From Anabaena sphaerica FACHB-251 (GTDB taxonomy: Bacteria; Cyanobacteriota; Cyanobacteriia; Cyanobacteriales; Nostocaceae), in contig NZ_JACJQU010000022.1 in the NCBI RefSeq assembly GCF_014696825.1, positions 1 through 64,000 on the forward strand: a DNA stretch of 64,000 nucleotides, given 5' to 3'. The notes beneath the pieces were generated by a model that was not told the origin of the DNA, made no database searches, and saw only the letters and a program-made list of their open reading frames with translations. This document shows positions 1 to 8,086 of the stretch, piece after piece. Made by a program: the position numbers and the translations under genes. The stretch's first letter is position 1. Every line of letters begins with the position of its first letter.

Positions 1-2520
1 ATCTACTGTAGTAGATATTTCGGTTTGAGGTTGAGTTGGTAATTGAGGTTGAACAGCAATTTCATCTACTGTATTTGTAGATATTTCGGTTTGAGGTTGA
101 GTTGCTAACTGCGGTTGAACAGCAATTTCATCTACTGTAGTAGATATTTGTGGTTGAGGTTGAGTTGGTAATTTTGGTTGAACCGGAATTTCATCTACTG
201 TATTTGTAGATATTTCGGTTTGAGGTTGAGTTGCTAACTGCGGTTGAACAGCAATTTCATCTACTGTAGTAGATATTTGTGGTTGAGGTTGAGTTGGTAA
301 TTTTGGTTGAACCGGAATTTCATCTACTGTATTTGTAGATATTTCGGTTTGAGGTTGAGTTGCTAACTGCGGTTGAACAGCAATTTCATCTACTGTATTT
401 GTAGATATTTGTGGTTGAGGTTGAGTTGGTAATTTTGGTTGAACCGGAATTTCATCTACTGTAGTAGATATTTGTGGTTGAGGTTGAGTTGGTAATTTTG
501 GTTGAACAGAAATTTCATCTACTGTATTTGTAGATATTTCGGTTTGAGGTTGAGTTGGTAATTGAGGTTGAACCGGAATTTCATCTACTGTATTTGTAGA
601 TATTTCAGTTTGAGGTTGAGATGATAATTGAGGTTGAACCGGAATTTCATCTACTGTATTTGTAGATATTTCAGTTTGAGGTTGAGATGATAATTGAGGT
701 TGAACCGGAATTTCATCTACTGTATTTGTAGATATTTCAGTTTGAGGTTGAGATGATAATTGAGGTTGAACCGGAATTTCATCTACTGTATTTGTAGATA
801 TTTCAGTTTGAGGTTGAGTTGGTAATTGAGGTTGAACCGGAATTTCATCTACTGTATTTGTAGATATTTCAGTTTGAGGTTGAGTTGGTAATTGAGGTTG
901 AACCGGAATTTCATCTACTGTATTTGTAGATATTTCAGTTTGAGGTTGAGTTGGTAATTGAGGTTGAACCGGAATTTTATCTACTGTATTTGTAGATATT
1001 TCGGTTTGAGGTTGAGTTGGTAATTGAGGTTGAACCGGAATTTTATCTACTGTAGTAAATATTTCTGGTTGAGGTTGAGTTGGTAATTTTGGTTGAACCG
1101 GAATTTTATCTACTGTAGTAGATATTTGTGGTTGAGGTTGAGTTGGTAATTTTGGTTGAACCGGAATTTTATCTACTGTAGTAGATATTTCGGTTTGAGG
1201 TTGAGTTGGTAATTTTGGTTGAACCGGAATTTTATCTACTGTAGTAGATATTTGTGGTTGAGGTTGAGTTGGTAATTTTGGTTGAACCGGAATTTTATCT
1301 ACTGTAGTAGATATTTCGGTTTGAGGTTGAGTTGGTAATTTTGGTTGAACCGGAATTTTATCTACTGTAGTAGATATTTGTGGTTGAGGTTGAGTTGGTA
1401 ATTTTGGTTGAACCGGAATTTTATCTACTGTAGTAGATATTTCGGTTTGAGGTTGAGTTGGTAATTTTGGTTGAACCGGAATTTTATCTACTGTAGTAGA
1501 TATTTGTGGTTGAGGTTGAGTTGGTAATTTTGGTTGAACCGGAATTTTATCTACTGTAGTAGATATTTGTGGTTGAGGTTGAGTTGGTAATTTTGGTTGA
1601 ACAGCAATTTCATCTACTGTAGTAGATATTTGTGGTTGAGGTTGAGTTGGTAATTTTGGTTGAACAGCAATTTCATCTACTGTAGTAGATATTTGTGGTT
1701 GAGGTTGAGTTGGTAATTTTGGTTGAACAGCAATTTCATCTACTGTAGTAGATATTTGTGGTTGAGGTTGAGTTGGTAATTTTGGTTGAACCGGAATTTT
1801 ATCTACTGTAGTAGATATTTGTGGTTGAGGTTGAGTTGGTAATTTTGGTTGAACAGCAATTTCATTTACTGTATTTGTAGATATTTCTGGTTGAGGTTGA
1901 GTTGGTAATTTTGGTTGAACCGGAATTTCATCTACTGTTGTATTTGTAGATATTTGTGGTTGAGGTTGAGTTGGTAATTTTGGTTGAACCGGAATTTCAT
2001 CTACTGTTGTATTTGTAGATATTTGTGGTTGAGGTTGAGATGATAATTGAGGTTGAACAGCAATTTCATCTACTGTCTTTGTAGATATTTCGGTTTGAGA
2101 TTGAGTTGGTAATTTTGGTTGAACCGGAATTTTATCTACTGTATTTGTAGATATTTCGGTTTGAGGTTGAGATGATAATTGAGGTTGAACCGGAATTTCA
2201 TCTATTGAATTTATAGATATTTGTGGTTGAGGTTGAGTTGCTAACTGCGGTTGAACCGGAATTTCATCTACTGTATTTGTAGATATTTGTGGTTGAGGTT
2301 GAGTTGCTAACTGCGGTTGAACCGGAATTTCATCTACTGTAGTAGATATTTCGGTTTGAGGTTGAGTTGGTAATTTTGGTTGAACCGGAATTTTATCTAC
2401 TGTAGTAGATATTTCGGTTTGAGGTTGAGTTGGGAATTTTGGTTGAACCGGAATTTTATCTACTGTAGTAGATATTTCGGTTTGAGGTTGAGTTGCTAAC
2501 TGCGGTTGAACAGCAATTTC
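1..2520. repeat. Tandem coding repeat, at least 39 units of 63/66/69 bp
   Basis: On the + strand each unit reads roughly tctactgtagtagatattt, then a ggttgaggttgag core, then ggttgaac and ggaatttc. I counted 39 GGTTGAAC-type unit ends. Neighbouring units are often identical for several copies (for example near 601-800 and 1200-1600), in higher-order blocks that alternate two variants. This points to recent unequal exchange or slippage. All unit lengths are multiples of three. The array continues left of the window. Confidence 0.97.
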
Positions 2521-2805
2521 ATTTACATCTATACTTGCTGAAGTGGAAGTTGGAAAGGTCGGCGAATTTGTAACTTGATTTTTAGAAAAATCTGCGCTTG
2601 GTGGATCAGAAAATCTTACCCGTTCTAATTCTGTTGTTTCGTTAACATTGAAAGGTTCTGTTTGAGTTTGAAGCAATGGTGACAAAAATTCGTTTCTCCG
2701 CAAGTTCTGTCCCAACGGAGGCTGTGGTTTGAGTAATTTAAATTTCTGTCCAAGTGTCCGAGGAGCTAGTAAATAGTTTTGAATTCCAAGGGGGTTGAGA
2801 GTCAT
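1..2805 (-). CDS. Long Pro/Gln/Thr tandem-repeat protein of the eCIS operon (partial, C-terminus off window)
   Basis: I do not recognise this protein. The frame is open from an ATG at 2805 to the window edge, giving at least 935 residues with no stop. Residues 1 to about 95 are non-repetitive, starting MTLNPLGIQNYLLAPRTLGQ, with no signal peptide or membrane segment. The rest is at least 39 units of 21-23 residues with a core like VQPKLPTQPQ, then PQISTTVDEIP. Variation is conservative (Lys/Gln, Leu-Pro-Thr/Leu-Ala-Thr/Leu-Ser-Ser, Asp-Lys/Asp-Glu, STTV/STNTV), and every length variant (63, 66, 69 bp) keeps frame, which argues for a translated gene. It lies 86 nt after the third tube paralogue on the same strand, so it is probably the next gene of the injection-system operon. 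A Pro-rich extended stalk, fibre or length ruler would fit the composition, but that is inference. Disordered cargo is an alternative. Confidence 0.75.
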   Translation of the reverse strand, partial: MTLNPLGIQNYLLAPRTLGQKFKLLKPQPPLGQNLRRNEFLSPLLQTQTEPFNVNETTELERVRFSDPPSADFSKNQVTNSPTFPTSTSASIDVNEIAVQPQLATQPQTEISTTVDKIPVQPKFPTQPQTEISTTVDKIPVQPKLPTQPQTEISTTVDEIPVQPQLATQPQPQISTNTVDEIPVQPQLATQPQPQISINSIDEIPVQPQLSSQPQTEISTNTVDKIPVQPKLPTQSQTEISTKTVDEIAVQPQLSSQPQPQISTNTTVDEIPVQPKLPTQPQPQISTNTTVDEIPVQPKLPTQPQPEISTNTVNEIAVQPKLPTQPQPQISTTVDKIPVQPKLPTQPQPQISTTVDEIAVQPKLPTQPQPQISTTVDEIAVQPKLPTQPQPQISTTVDEIAVQPKLPTQPQPQISTTVDKIPVQPKLPTQPQPQISTTVDKIPVQPKLPTQPQTEISTTVDKIPVQPKLPTQPQPQISTTVDKIPVQPKLPTQPQTEISTTVDKIPVQPKLPTQPQPQISTTVDKIPVQPKLPTQPQTEISTTVDKIPVQPKLPTQPQPQISTTVDKIPVQPKLPTQPQPEIFTTVDKIPVQPQLPTQPQTEISTNTVDKIPVQPQLPTQPQTEISTNTVDEIPVQPQLPTQPQTEISTNTVDEIPVQPQLPTQPQTEISTNTVDEIPVQPQLSSQPQTEISTNTVDEIPVQPQLSSQPQTEISTNTVDEIPVQPQLSSQPQTEISTNTVDEIPVQPQLPTQPQTEISTNTVDEISVQPKLPTQPQPQISTTVDEIPVQPKLPTQPQPQISTNTVDEIAVQPQLATQPQTEISTNTVDEIPVQPKLPTQPQPQISTTVDEIAVQPQLATQPQTEISTNTVDEIPVQPKLPTQPQPQISTTVDEIAVQPQLATQPQTEISTNTVDEIAVQPQLPTQPQTEISTTVD

Positions 2806-2891
2806 AATTGTTCCCCCATTAAAAGGGAAATGATAATAAGTTTTAACCCTGTTTAGAAGTAGGAAAAGTTAGCTATTTCTTAATAGCAATA

Positions 2892-3395
2892 TTAGGTAAT
2901 AAAATATCCAGATGTATGGCGTTTAGAGAGATTCAAAGCACCTCCTCCTCCTCCTCCTTTTGTAATTTTCAATCCTTCGTATGCTAGAGTTAATTCTTCA
3001 ATAGCTACTGTAGTAGAAGAAGCTTGTAATGCTGGTGCTTTCCAACCAATGGGAACAGCCGCAACTAGTGTCCAACACTGCATAGTTTCTCCAGCTTGGT
3101 TGAATAGTAAAATATTCACGTTACGGCGTTGAATTTTAACATTACTTATCCACTCCCAAAAACTTAAATCATCAGTAATACCTCTTTTAAGTGTCACATC
3201 AGAAAATTGAGGTTGACTTAAAATAACTCTTTGTTGTTCATTGACACCACCTTCATAAAAAACTTCTTTCTTAATTGTTACGCCTATACCACCGCATTCA
3301 CTAAATGAAGCAGTAATATTACTTTGCATTTCTACATAAAAACGATTGGCTGTAACGTAATTCAGTTCGTAGTTCGTACTATTATTTCTTACCAT
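2892..3395 (-). CDS. eCIS/phage tail tube family protein (third tube paralogue)
   Basis: This 167-residue protein has the layout of the T4 gp19-like tail-tube family seen in eCIS: an early strand (NRFYVEMQ), a middle LKRGITDDLSFWEWISNV segment matching the LRRG...LWKWFEE segment of the tube at 6506-6985, then NILLFNQAG and an EELTLAYEGLKI end like the TLVHEGLKR of the main tube. In such machines tube proteins form the inner channel or its first and last rings. It ends in an unusual tail with six consecutive glycines followed by about 18 residues, absent from the other two tubes. It starts 5 nt after the 48-residue gene, so the genes are likely co-translated. A role as a baseplate-proximal adaptor ring is inference. 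Confidence 0.82.
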   Translation of the reverse strand: MVRNNSTNYELNYVTANRFYVEMQSNITASFSECGGIGVTIKKEVFYEGGVNEQQRVILSQPQFSDVTLKRGITDDLSFWEWISNVKIQRRNVNILLFNQAGETMQCWTLVAAVPIGWKAPALQASSTTVAIEELTLAYEGLKITKGGGGGGALNLSKRHTSGYFIT

Positions 3396-3400
3396 GATAA

Positions 3401-3547
3401 TTACACCTGATAATTTTGAGAGCGATCTCGTTGTAGTCTTAAATCTTGTAACATTAATTCGTAAACCTTATCACTCAATTTTTGGATAATGAATCTGTCT
3501 TGTAAGGCTTTATTCGCTAACTCAGAAATGGATGATTTTTTATTCAT
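3401..3547 (-). CDS. Small eCIS operon protein, 48 residues, function unknown
   Basis: This short frame starts at ATG 3547 and stops at 3401. It fits snugly between the pseudokinase fusion (21 nt upstream) and the third tube gene (5 nt downstream). The protein begins MNKKSSISELANKALQDRF and continues as a charged helix (LQDLRLQRDRSQNYQV). It looks like one amphipathic helical stretch with no membrane segment. Other eCIS clusters carry a similarly small protein beside a tube gene (DUF5908/Afp6-like in Afp/PVC clusters), but I see no specific sequence match, so the analogy rests on position and size. Support is the gap-free operon fit and protein-like composition. Confidence 0.6.
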   Translation of the reverse strand: MNKKSSISELANKALQDRFIIQKLSDKVYELMLQDLRLQRDRSQNYQV

Positions 3548-3568
3548 GATATTTTGAAATTCAAGTTA

Positions 3569-5977
3569 CTAGTTTTCTTTTCTAATCGGTACTAAGCCTG
3601 TTGCACGTATTAAATATTGTCCCTCATCAGTCTGTAAACTTTCAGCGAATTTTGCCCCCACTGCAATAACTGGAGAAACTCCAGAAGATTGGGGATAAAC
3701 TACTACAATTTCATATCCTAGAGGATATTTTTTTTGAGCAAAAACATCAATATTTGGGTAATAACTTCCCTTATCATTGCACAAATCAGTTTTTGGGTTT
3801 ATGTCATTACCATCCTTTTGAATTAATGTTTGTATTTCTTTACCAGGTTGACCTAAACTTAAAGGATAAACCGAGCATTGACCAAAAACTTTACTTAAAA
3901 GTCCAAACCCAATACCAGCATTTCTATCATTTTCAAAATCACCCAGAATTTGCTTTCCTAGTGTTTCTCTTGTTTCTTGTTTTATAATTTCTCCTGTTGC
4001 AATTAATTCTTGAAAACGTTTAAGTCCCTCTGGATGATTATTGAATGTGGCCGCTTTAAATCGATTTATTACCTCTTCTTCATTCGGTATATAGAGTTGG
4101 ACTTTTAAATCTGGTAAGTTTTTATCTAGTTGTTGCCAAGAAGTTATTTGACGAGTATAGAGTTTACGTAATTGTTCAAAAGTAATTTTTCCCTTCAAAG
4201 CTTCAGAAATACTTCCGCTTCTTTGTGAATCACTAAAGGGTACAAATATCACTATGCCATCATAAGCAATTGTTGAATAACTAAATTCATTTGCTTTAAG
4301 TTTGTTGTCAAACTTATTCACTAAATTGATTATCAAAAAATCAGTTTGTTTGTTTTTCAACATAGCAAAGGTATTATCATTAATCACTGAAACAGGTCGA
4401 TAGGTTAGATTCAATGCCATACCACGTTGCTGAAGCTCTTCTTCAAATGTTTTGCCAAAAGATACTAAGCTAGTACGCTTAATACGCTTATTTTTATTCA
4501 TATAATATATTAATGAATCCCACGTTCCTTCCGATTTTGATGCCGTATATCTAAAATTAGAGGGTGGAATACCCTTTATATCTACATCTTTTATCTTCTT
4601 GTATTGGAAAGAGCTTGCATTTAAAATAAGCGGTTTTCCCGTAAAGAATTTATTGATTAATGCCTGTATAAATAAAAACAATATCAAACCAAAAACACTG
4701 CTAATTATACAAAATATCAGAATTCTAGAATTAAATATTTGAGCATATTTTGCTTGAGGTTCTGTTATTTTTTTTTCGGTCTGTGGATCGATTAATAAGG
4801 GTAAGAATGGTGCTGCTAATAGGGCTTGACGAGCTTGTTCTGCATTAGCAAAAGGAGAGTTAATACCTATAAGAGACTGAATAAAATTTTTGAGGTAAAT
4901 ATCATCTACTGTTGACCAATGTTGTTCATGTTTAGGATTAAGTGCTTGTCCAAATAAGGGGTCTTTATCTCCTCCTAATAATAAATAAAAGCTAAGATAT
5001 CCCAATTCACTTAAATCTTTGTTAACTGAATGATTAACACTTGGAAGATTGCGCGGTTGGAACAAATCTTCCCAAAGAGCTAAATCACCTAAATAGATAA
5101 AAAACTGCGGAGTTTCAGCCAGAGATTTTTCTTCATTTTGGACAATGAGTATACTATTAAGTGAGAGATTTCCATGAGGTAAACCATAACGTACTTCACC
5201 ATTGGGTAAACGTATTTTTTGGTTGTGGAGAAACCACAAAGTTTGTAATACCTGTTTTAGAAATTCTCGTACCTGTAGAGAAGTCATAGGACAGTTTTTT
5301 TGCTCTATGTATTCTCTTAGGGTTATGCTATTTTCAATCGGTTCAGTAATGAGATAACAGCGTCTTTCATCTCTAGGTGCGATCGCATCCCAAGGAATTA
5401 TTAAGCGAAAATCCTGTCCGCCAATTTTTTTGAGATTTACACCAGCTAATTCTTCAAATTGTTCTTTACATTTTCTTGCTTCCTTGAGATTAAAGTCTGC
5501 TTCAGGTAGTAAATATTCCTTAATCAAAATTGGTTTATTATTTGTAACTTGAGTACCTTCATACAGCCTCGCTCTATCTAAATTTTTGATTGGATTATTA
5601 CTATTAACTCTATACCTGCCTCTACGTCCTCGAATTTCATCATTTCTTTTTAGAGGTAAAATATCAATTTCATTTGTTGATTTTGGTGGTAATAGCAACT
5701 CTACTTTTTGAGCTAATGATCCATTAGATAGATGATTATCTCTGACAGGTAGAGTGCTTTCTCGATTATTTTTGGCAGAAGATTGAGATTGAGTATTTTC
5801 TACAAATTGCTTTTTTTTATCATGTTCTTGACCAATAAAAGGAACCTCAATTTTATCATACTCTCCCTGAATCCTTTGCCGCATGATTCGAGATACGTTT
5901 TCAACAGGGTAGCGAATAAAATTGGTCACTTCTCTTACCCTAGTACCAACTGAGTTAACTAGCTCATTTAGTTTCAT
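3569..5977 (-). CDS. Pseudokinase - single TM - periplasmic-binding-protein-like fusion
   Basis: The 802 residues divide into three parts. Residues about 120-400 follow a Ser/Thr kinase fold: a Lys in PILIKEYLLP (about 153), an ITEPI hinge-like strand, a catalytic-loop equivalent HGNLSLNSILI (268-278) and GDLALWEDL (297-305) where DFG would be. The catalytic Asp is Asn270 and there is no DFG, so it is probably a pseudokinase. One hydrophobic span lies at about 418-441. Residues about 450-802 resemble PstS-type solute-binding domains, with the YDGIVIFVPFSDSQR segment, ITSWQQLDKNLPDLKVQLYI, and an ending in the QTDEGQYLIRATGLVPI style of phosphate-binding proteins. It lies inside the eCIS structural operon, so it may anchor or gate the machine at a membrane and sense a ligand; that role is inference. 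The domain reading is fairly secure. Confidence 0.72.
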   Translation of the reverse strand: MKLNELVNSVGTRVREVTNFIRYPVENVSRIMRQRIQGEYDKIEVPFIGQEHDKKKQFVENTQSQSSAKNNRESTLPVRDNHLSNGSLAQKVELLLPPKSTNEIDILPLKRNDEIRGRRGRYRVNSNNPIKNLDRARLYEGTQVTNNKPILIKEYLLPEADFNLKEARKCKEQFEELAGVNLKKIGGQDFRLIIPWDAIAPRDERRCYLITEPIENSITLREYIEQKNCPMTSLQVREFLKQVLQTLWFLHNQKIRLPNGEVRYGLPHGNLSLNSILIVQNEEKSLAETPQFFIYLGDLALWEDLFQPRNLPSVNHSVNKDLSELGYLSFYLLLGGDKDPLFGQALNPKHEQHWSTVDDIYLKNFIQSLIGINSPFANAEQARQALLAAPFLPLLIDPQTEKKITEPQAKYAQIFNSRILIFCIISSVFGLILFLFIQALINKFFTGKPLILNASSFQYKKIKDVDIKGIPPSNFRYTASKSEGTWDSLIYYMNKNKRIKRTSLVSFGKTFEEELQQRGMALNLTYRPVSVINDNTFAMLKNKQTDFLIINLVNKFDNKLKANEFSYSTIAYDGIVIFVPFSDSQRSGSISEALKGKITFEQLRKLYTRQITSWQQLDKNLPDLKVQLYIPNEEEVINRFKAATFNNHPEGLKRFQELIATGEIIKQETRETLGKQILGDFENDRNAGIGFGLLSKVFGQCSVYPLSLGQPGKEIQTLIQKDGNDINPKTDLCNDKGSYYPNIDVFAQKKYPLGYEIVVVYPQSSGVSPVIAVGAKFAESLQTDEGQYLIRATGLVPIRKEN

Positions 5978-6115
5978 AAATTTTCTTTCCTTTTCAAATA
6001 AATTCCTAATTTTCCCATATTTTTTGGCTGTTATCTTTTAATGCCTACTTGATGTTCTAGCAGTTTGATCTGATGGAACTGATCTATATTCAATTGACAA
6101 CAACATAAGCCAAAA

Positions 6116-6490
6116 TCAACCGTCTGAATTTAATGATTCTAATGATGCTAAGGATTCTAATGATTTTGAGTTTATGTTCGTTGATATTGTTTTTTCATCT
6201 TTATCTAATTCATTAATGTGACGATAAAAATGATATAGGTAGTTGAGATCAGCAGCAAAAAGCTCTTCAATTATTACAGGTGTAACCTCTTCTAAAGCTC
6301 CCAAACAAGTAATCACACGAGAAAGAATAATCACAGTAGAATAAGCGGGATTTGACTGAACACGGGGGTCGCGTAGTGGCACAATTTCATCCATTGCTTT
6401 GGCTAAACGCATTACCCCTATGCGGTGTAAGTTACCATCTGCATCAAGATATCCTTTAGGTAAACGAAACTCAAATTCTGTTTGCAACAT
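6116..6490 (-). CDS. eCIS phage-tail assembly protein (chaperone-like)
   Basis: This 124-residue protein opens MLQTEFEFRLPKGYLDADGN and contains HRIGVMRLAKAMDEIVPLRD, VQSNPAYSTVIILSRVITCL and VIIEELFAADLNYLYHFYRH. This pattern is typical of the small protein called phage tail assembly protein in eCIS clusters of cyanobacteria and actinobacteria, where it follows the tube genes. It starts 15 nt after the tube gene at 6506-6985, in the expected place. The likely role is as a tail-assembly chaperone for the tape measure/tube, not a structural part. The C-terminal 25 residues are Ser/Leu/Glu-rich and look poorly conserved. Confidence 0.8.
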   Translation of the reverse strand: MLQTEFEFRLPKGYLDADGNLHRIGVMRLAKAMDEIVPLRDPRVQSNPAYSTVIILSRVITCLGALEEVTPVIIEELFAADLNYLYHFYRHINELDKDEKTISTNINSKSLESLASLESLNSDG

Positions 6491-6505
6491 AGAAATTTAC
6501 TTTTT

Positions 6506-6985
6506 TTACTTTTCTCGTTTGAACATTTCTACAGCTATTTCCATTTCTTCAACTTCAATTTCGGTGCTATTGGATAGCAAATCAGAAGCCATATAACTGA
6601 CAGGCCAAGCACCCCGAAATTGAAATATTGCTTCTGCTTCTCCTGACTGATTATAGATACTCAAAGAACCATCACGAAGTTGTTTAGCCCAATTCCCTGT
6701 TTGCACTTCTTCAAACCACTTCCACAAAGTTTTGGATTTAGTCATACCCCGACGGAGGGTAATATTATTAGCTTTAAAATTTCCTGGAACTTTAGTTCTC
6801 ACCATTTGACCTGATTTAGCTTTTCCCCACTGCAAGGGTGTTACTTCACAAACTTCTACGACATCTTGGGTATTTTTGAACCCTTTACATTCCAAAAAGT
6901 AAGCATCAACTGGTTCTAAACTCCCCTCTAGTTTTAGTTCTATATAAAATCGGCAACTGGTAAGAATTTCTGGAAAGTTCTGCAT
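6506..6985 (-). CDS. eCIS inner tube protein (second paralogue)
   Basis: This 159-residue gp19-like tube protein has SCRFYIELKLEG at the N-terminus, aligned with SCRFYFEAPGLQ in the neighbouring tube. It continues with ITLRRGMTKSKTLWKWFEEV, SLSIYNQSGEAEAIFQF and a terminal EVEEMEIAVEMFKRE. Its length matches the family (about 145-165). Two or more tube paralogues in tandem are normal in eCIS; the extra copies are thought to adapt the main tube to the spike/baseplate. Gene order sheath, tube, tube, assembly protein is the conserved eCIS order. It lies about 100 nt after the main tube gene. Confidence 0.88.
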   Translation of the reverse strand: MQNFPEILTSCRFYIELKLEGSLEPVDAYFLECKGFKNTQDVVEVCEVTPLQWGKAKSGQMVRTKVPGNFKANNITLRRGMTKSKTLWKWFEEVQTGNWAKQLRDGSLSIYNQSGEAEAIFQFRGAWPVSYMASDLLSNSTEIEVEEMEIAVEMFKREK

Positions 6986-7086
6986 TATGTTTTATGTATA
7001 AACTCTGCTTGTTTGTAAGTTAAGAGTTAAAAATTAAGAGTATTTTGATAACTCTTAATCCTGCACTCTTAACTCTTTATTCCTAT

Positions 7087-7557
7087 CTATGCAGGTACTC
7101 GTTTAAGTCCTTCATGAACTAATGTAATAGTTTCATTAGCTACATCATTGGAGCTTGCTTCTAGTTTAGGTCCTTCATATTTTGTGGGATAAGCATTCAG
7201 CAATTCCCAACGTGCTTTCATTGTTCCAGCTTGATCATAGACAGTAACTGAAGCTTCTTTACGATTGTCTTTCCATTGCGATGCACCACCATCATTTTTA
7301 TTGCAGTCTTCATACCATTGATAAAGGTCTTTATTAGTGGTTGCCACAACTTTAATAACCACTGGAGTAAATTTGACTTGAGTAGGAGCGGCCTGACGTA
7401 AATTAACGGCATTTTTGCCCGAACCTAATACTTTGTCACCTCCTGCGGCTGGATTTTCTGCACTTAAACCTGAAACTTCCATGATTTGCTTATCTTGCAG
7501 CCCTGGAGCTTCAAAGTAAAACCTACAACTGACTAATAATTCATCTGTTGATGCCAC
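7087..7557 (-). CDS. eCIS major inner tube protein
   Basis: This 156-residue protein reads MASTDELLVSCRFYFEAPGL, then IMEVSGLSAENPAAGGDKVL, VVIKVVATTNKDLYQWYEDC, ASVTVYDQAGTMKARWELLN and a closing ETITLVHEGLKRVPA. These are the signature blocks of the gp19/Hcp-like main tube subunit of contractile injection systems, which stacks as hexamers inside the sheath. The start at 7557 puts the conserved block near residue 10, as in the family. It is the first gene after a 529-nt non-coding gap following the sheath gene, so it may have its own promoter and give the high stoichiometry a tube needs. Confidence 0.93.
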   Translation of the reverse strand: MASTDELLVSCRFYFEAPGLQDKQIMEVSGLSAENPAAGGDKVLGSGKNAVNLRQAAPTQVKFTPVVIKVVATTNKDLYQWYEDCNKNDGGASQWKDNRKEASVTVYDQAGTMKARWELLNAYPTKYEGPKLEASSNDVANETITLVHEGLKRVPA

Positions 7558-8086
7558 GATTTAACTCCTAATTACTGTTTATTGGATTGGGAAAAACCTG
7601 ATGATTGAAGTTTTTACGTTTCCAGTTTTGTCATAATTTCCAAAGTCCTATCATTTTAGCTTTACTGTTGCCATTAGTGAGCAATTATTTAGTAATTTTT
7701 AATGAAAAAAATCTCCAGGAATCATAAATCATTTCTGAAACTTTTTAAGTGCTGTAGGCAATGCCCACAACAATATAGATATAGATATAGATATGGTGGA
7801 AAATGTCCACCTTACCTATTTTGTAAGAATTCAGGAGTCATGAGTCAGGAGGTAGAAAGAAGGAAGGATGAAGAATATTTTCTCTTCTGTTCCCTATTCC
7901 CTATTCCCTGCTGTGTCAAACATTCTGTATCCTGAATCCTTACCCTATTTTTTCAAAAATCAAATATGATTCCTATAATTACTAAATTCACATCTTGCCT
8001 ATTCTTAATTACCATTACCAAATTGCACTAAATGACTAGCTATTGGGGTGAATAGTAACTAATGAGAATATTCAGGATGAATGGTT
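7558..8086. other. Non-coding spacer between sheath and tube genes
   Basis: No gene is evident in these 529 bases. They hold a short (ATAGAT)n hexamer run near 7770-7795, an inverted repeat GGTGGA-AAATG-TCCACC at about 7796-7812, and a TTCCCTA heptamer repeat near 7890-7910. The spacer is unusually long for adjacent sheath and tube genes. It probably carries a promoter for the tube genes or a processing/termination site after the sheath, but I cannot point to a convincing promoter. Confidence 0.5.

Noticed and set aside
1-2520. CRISPR-like periodic array
   Set aside because: Units are contiguous without unique spacers, change by whole codons and stay open in one minus-strand frame, so it is a coding repeat.
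6038-6106. 22-codon minus-strand frame after the tail-assembly gene
   Set aside because: Other eCIS clusters have a small gene here, but this frame is too short and has no recognisable motif.
7702-7935. 77-residue frame in the sheath-tube spacer
   Set aside because: Made largely of hexamer and heptamer repeats; no ribosome site or homology pattern.
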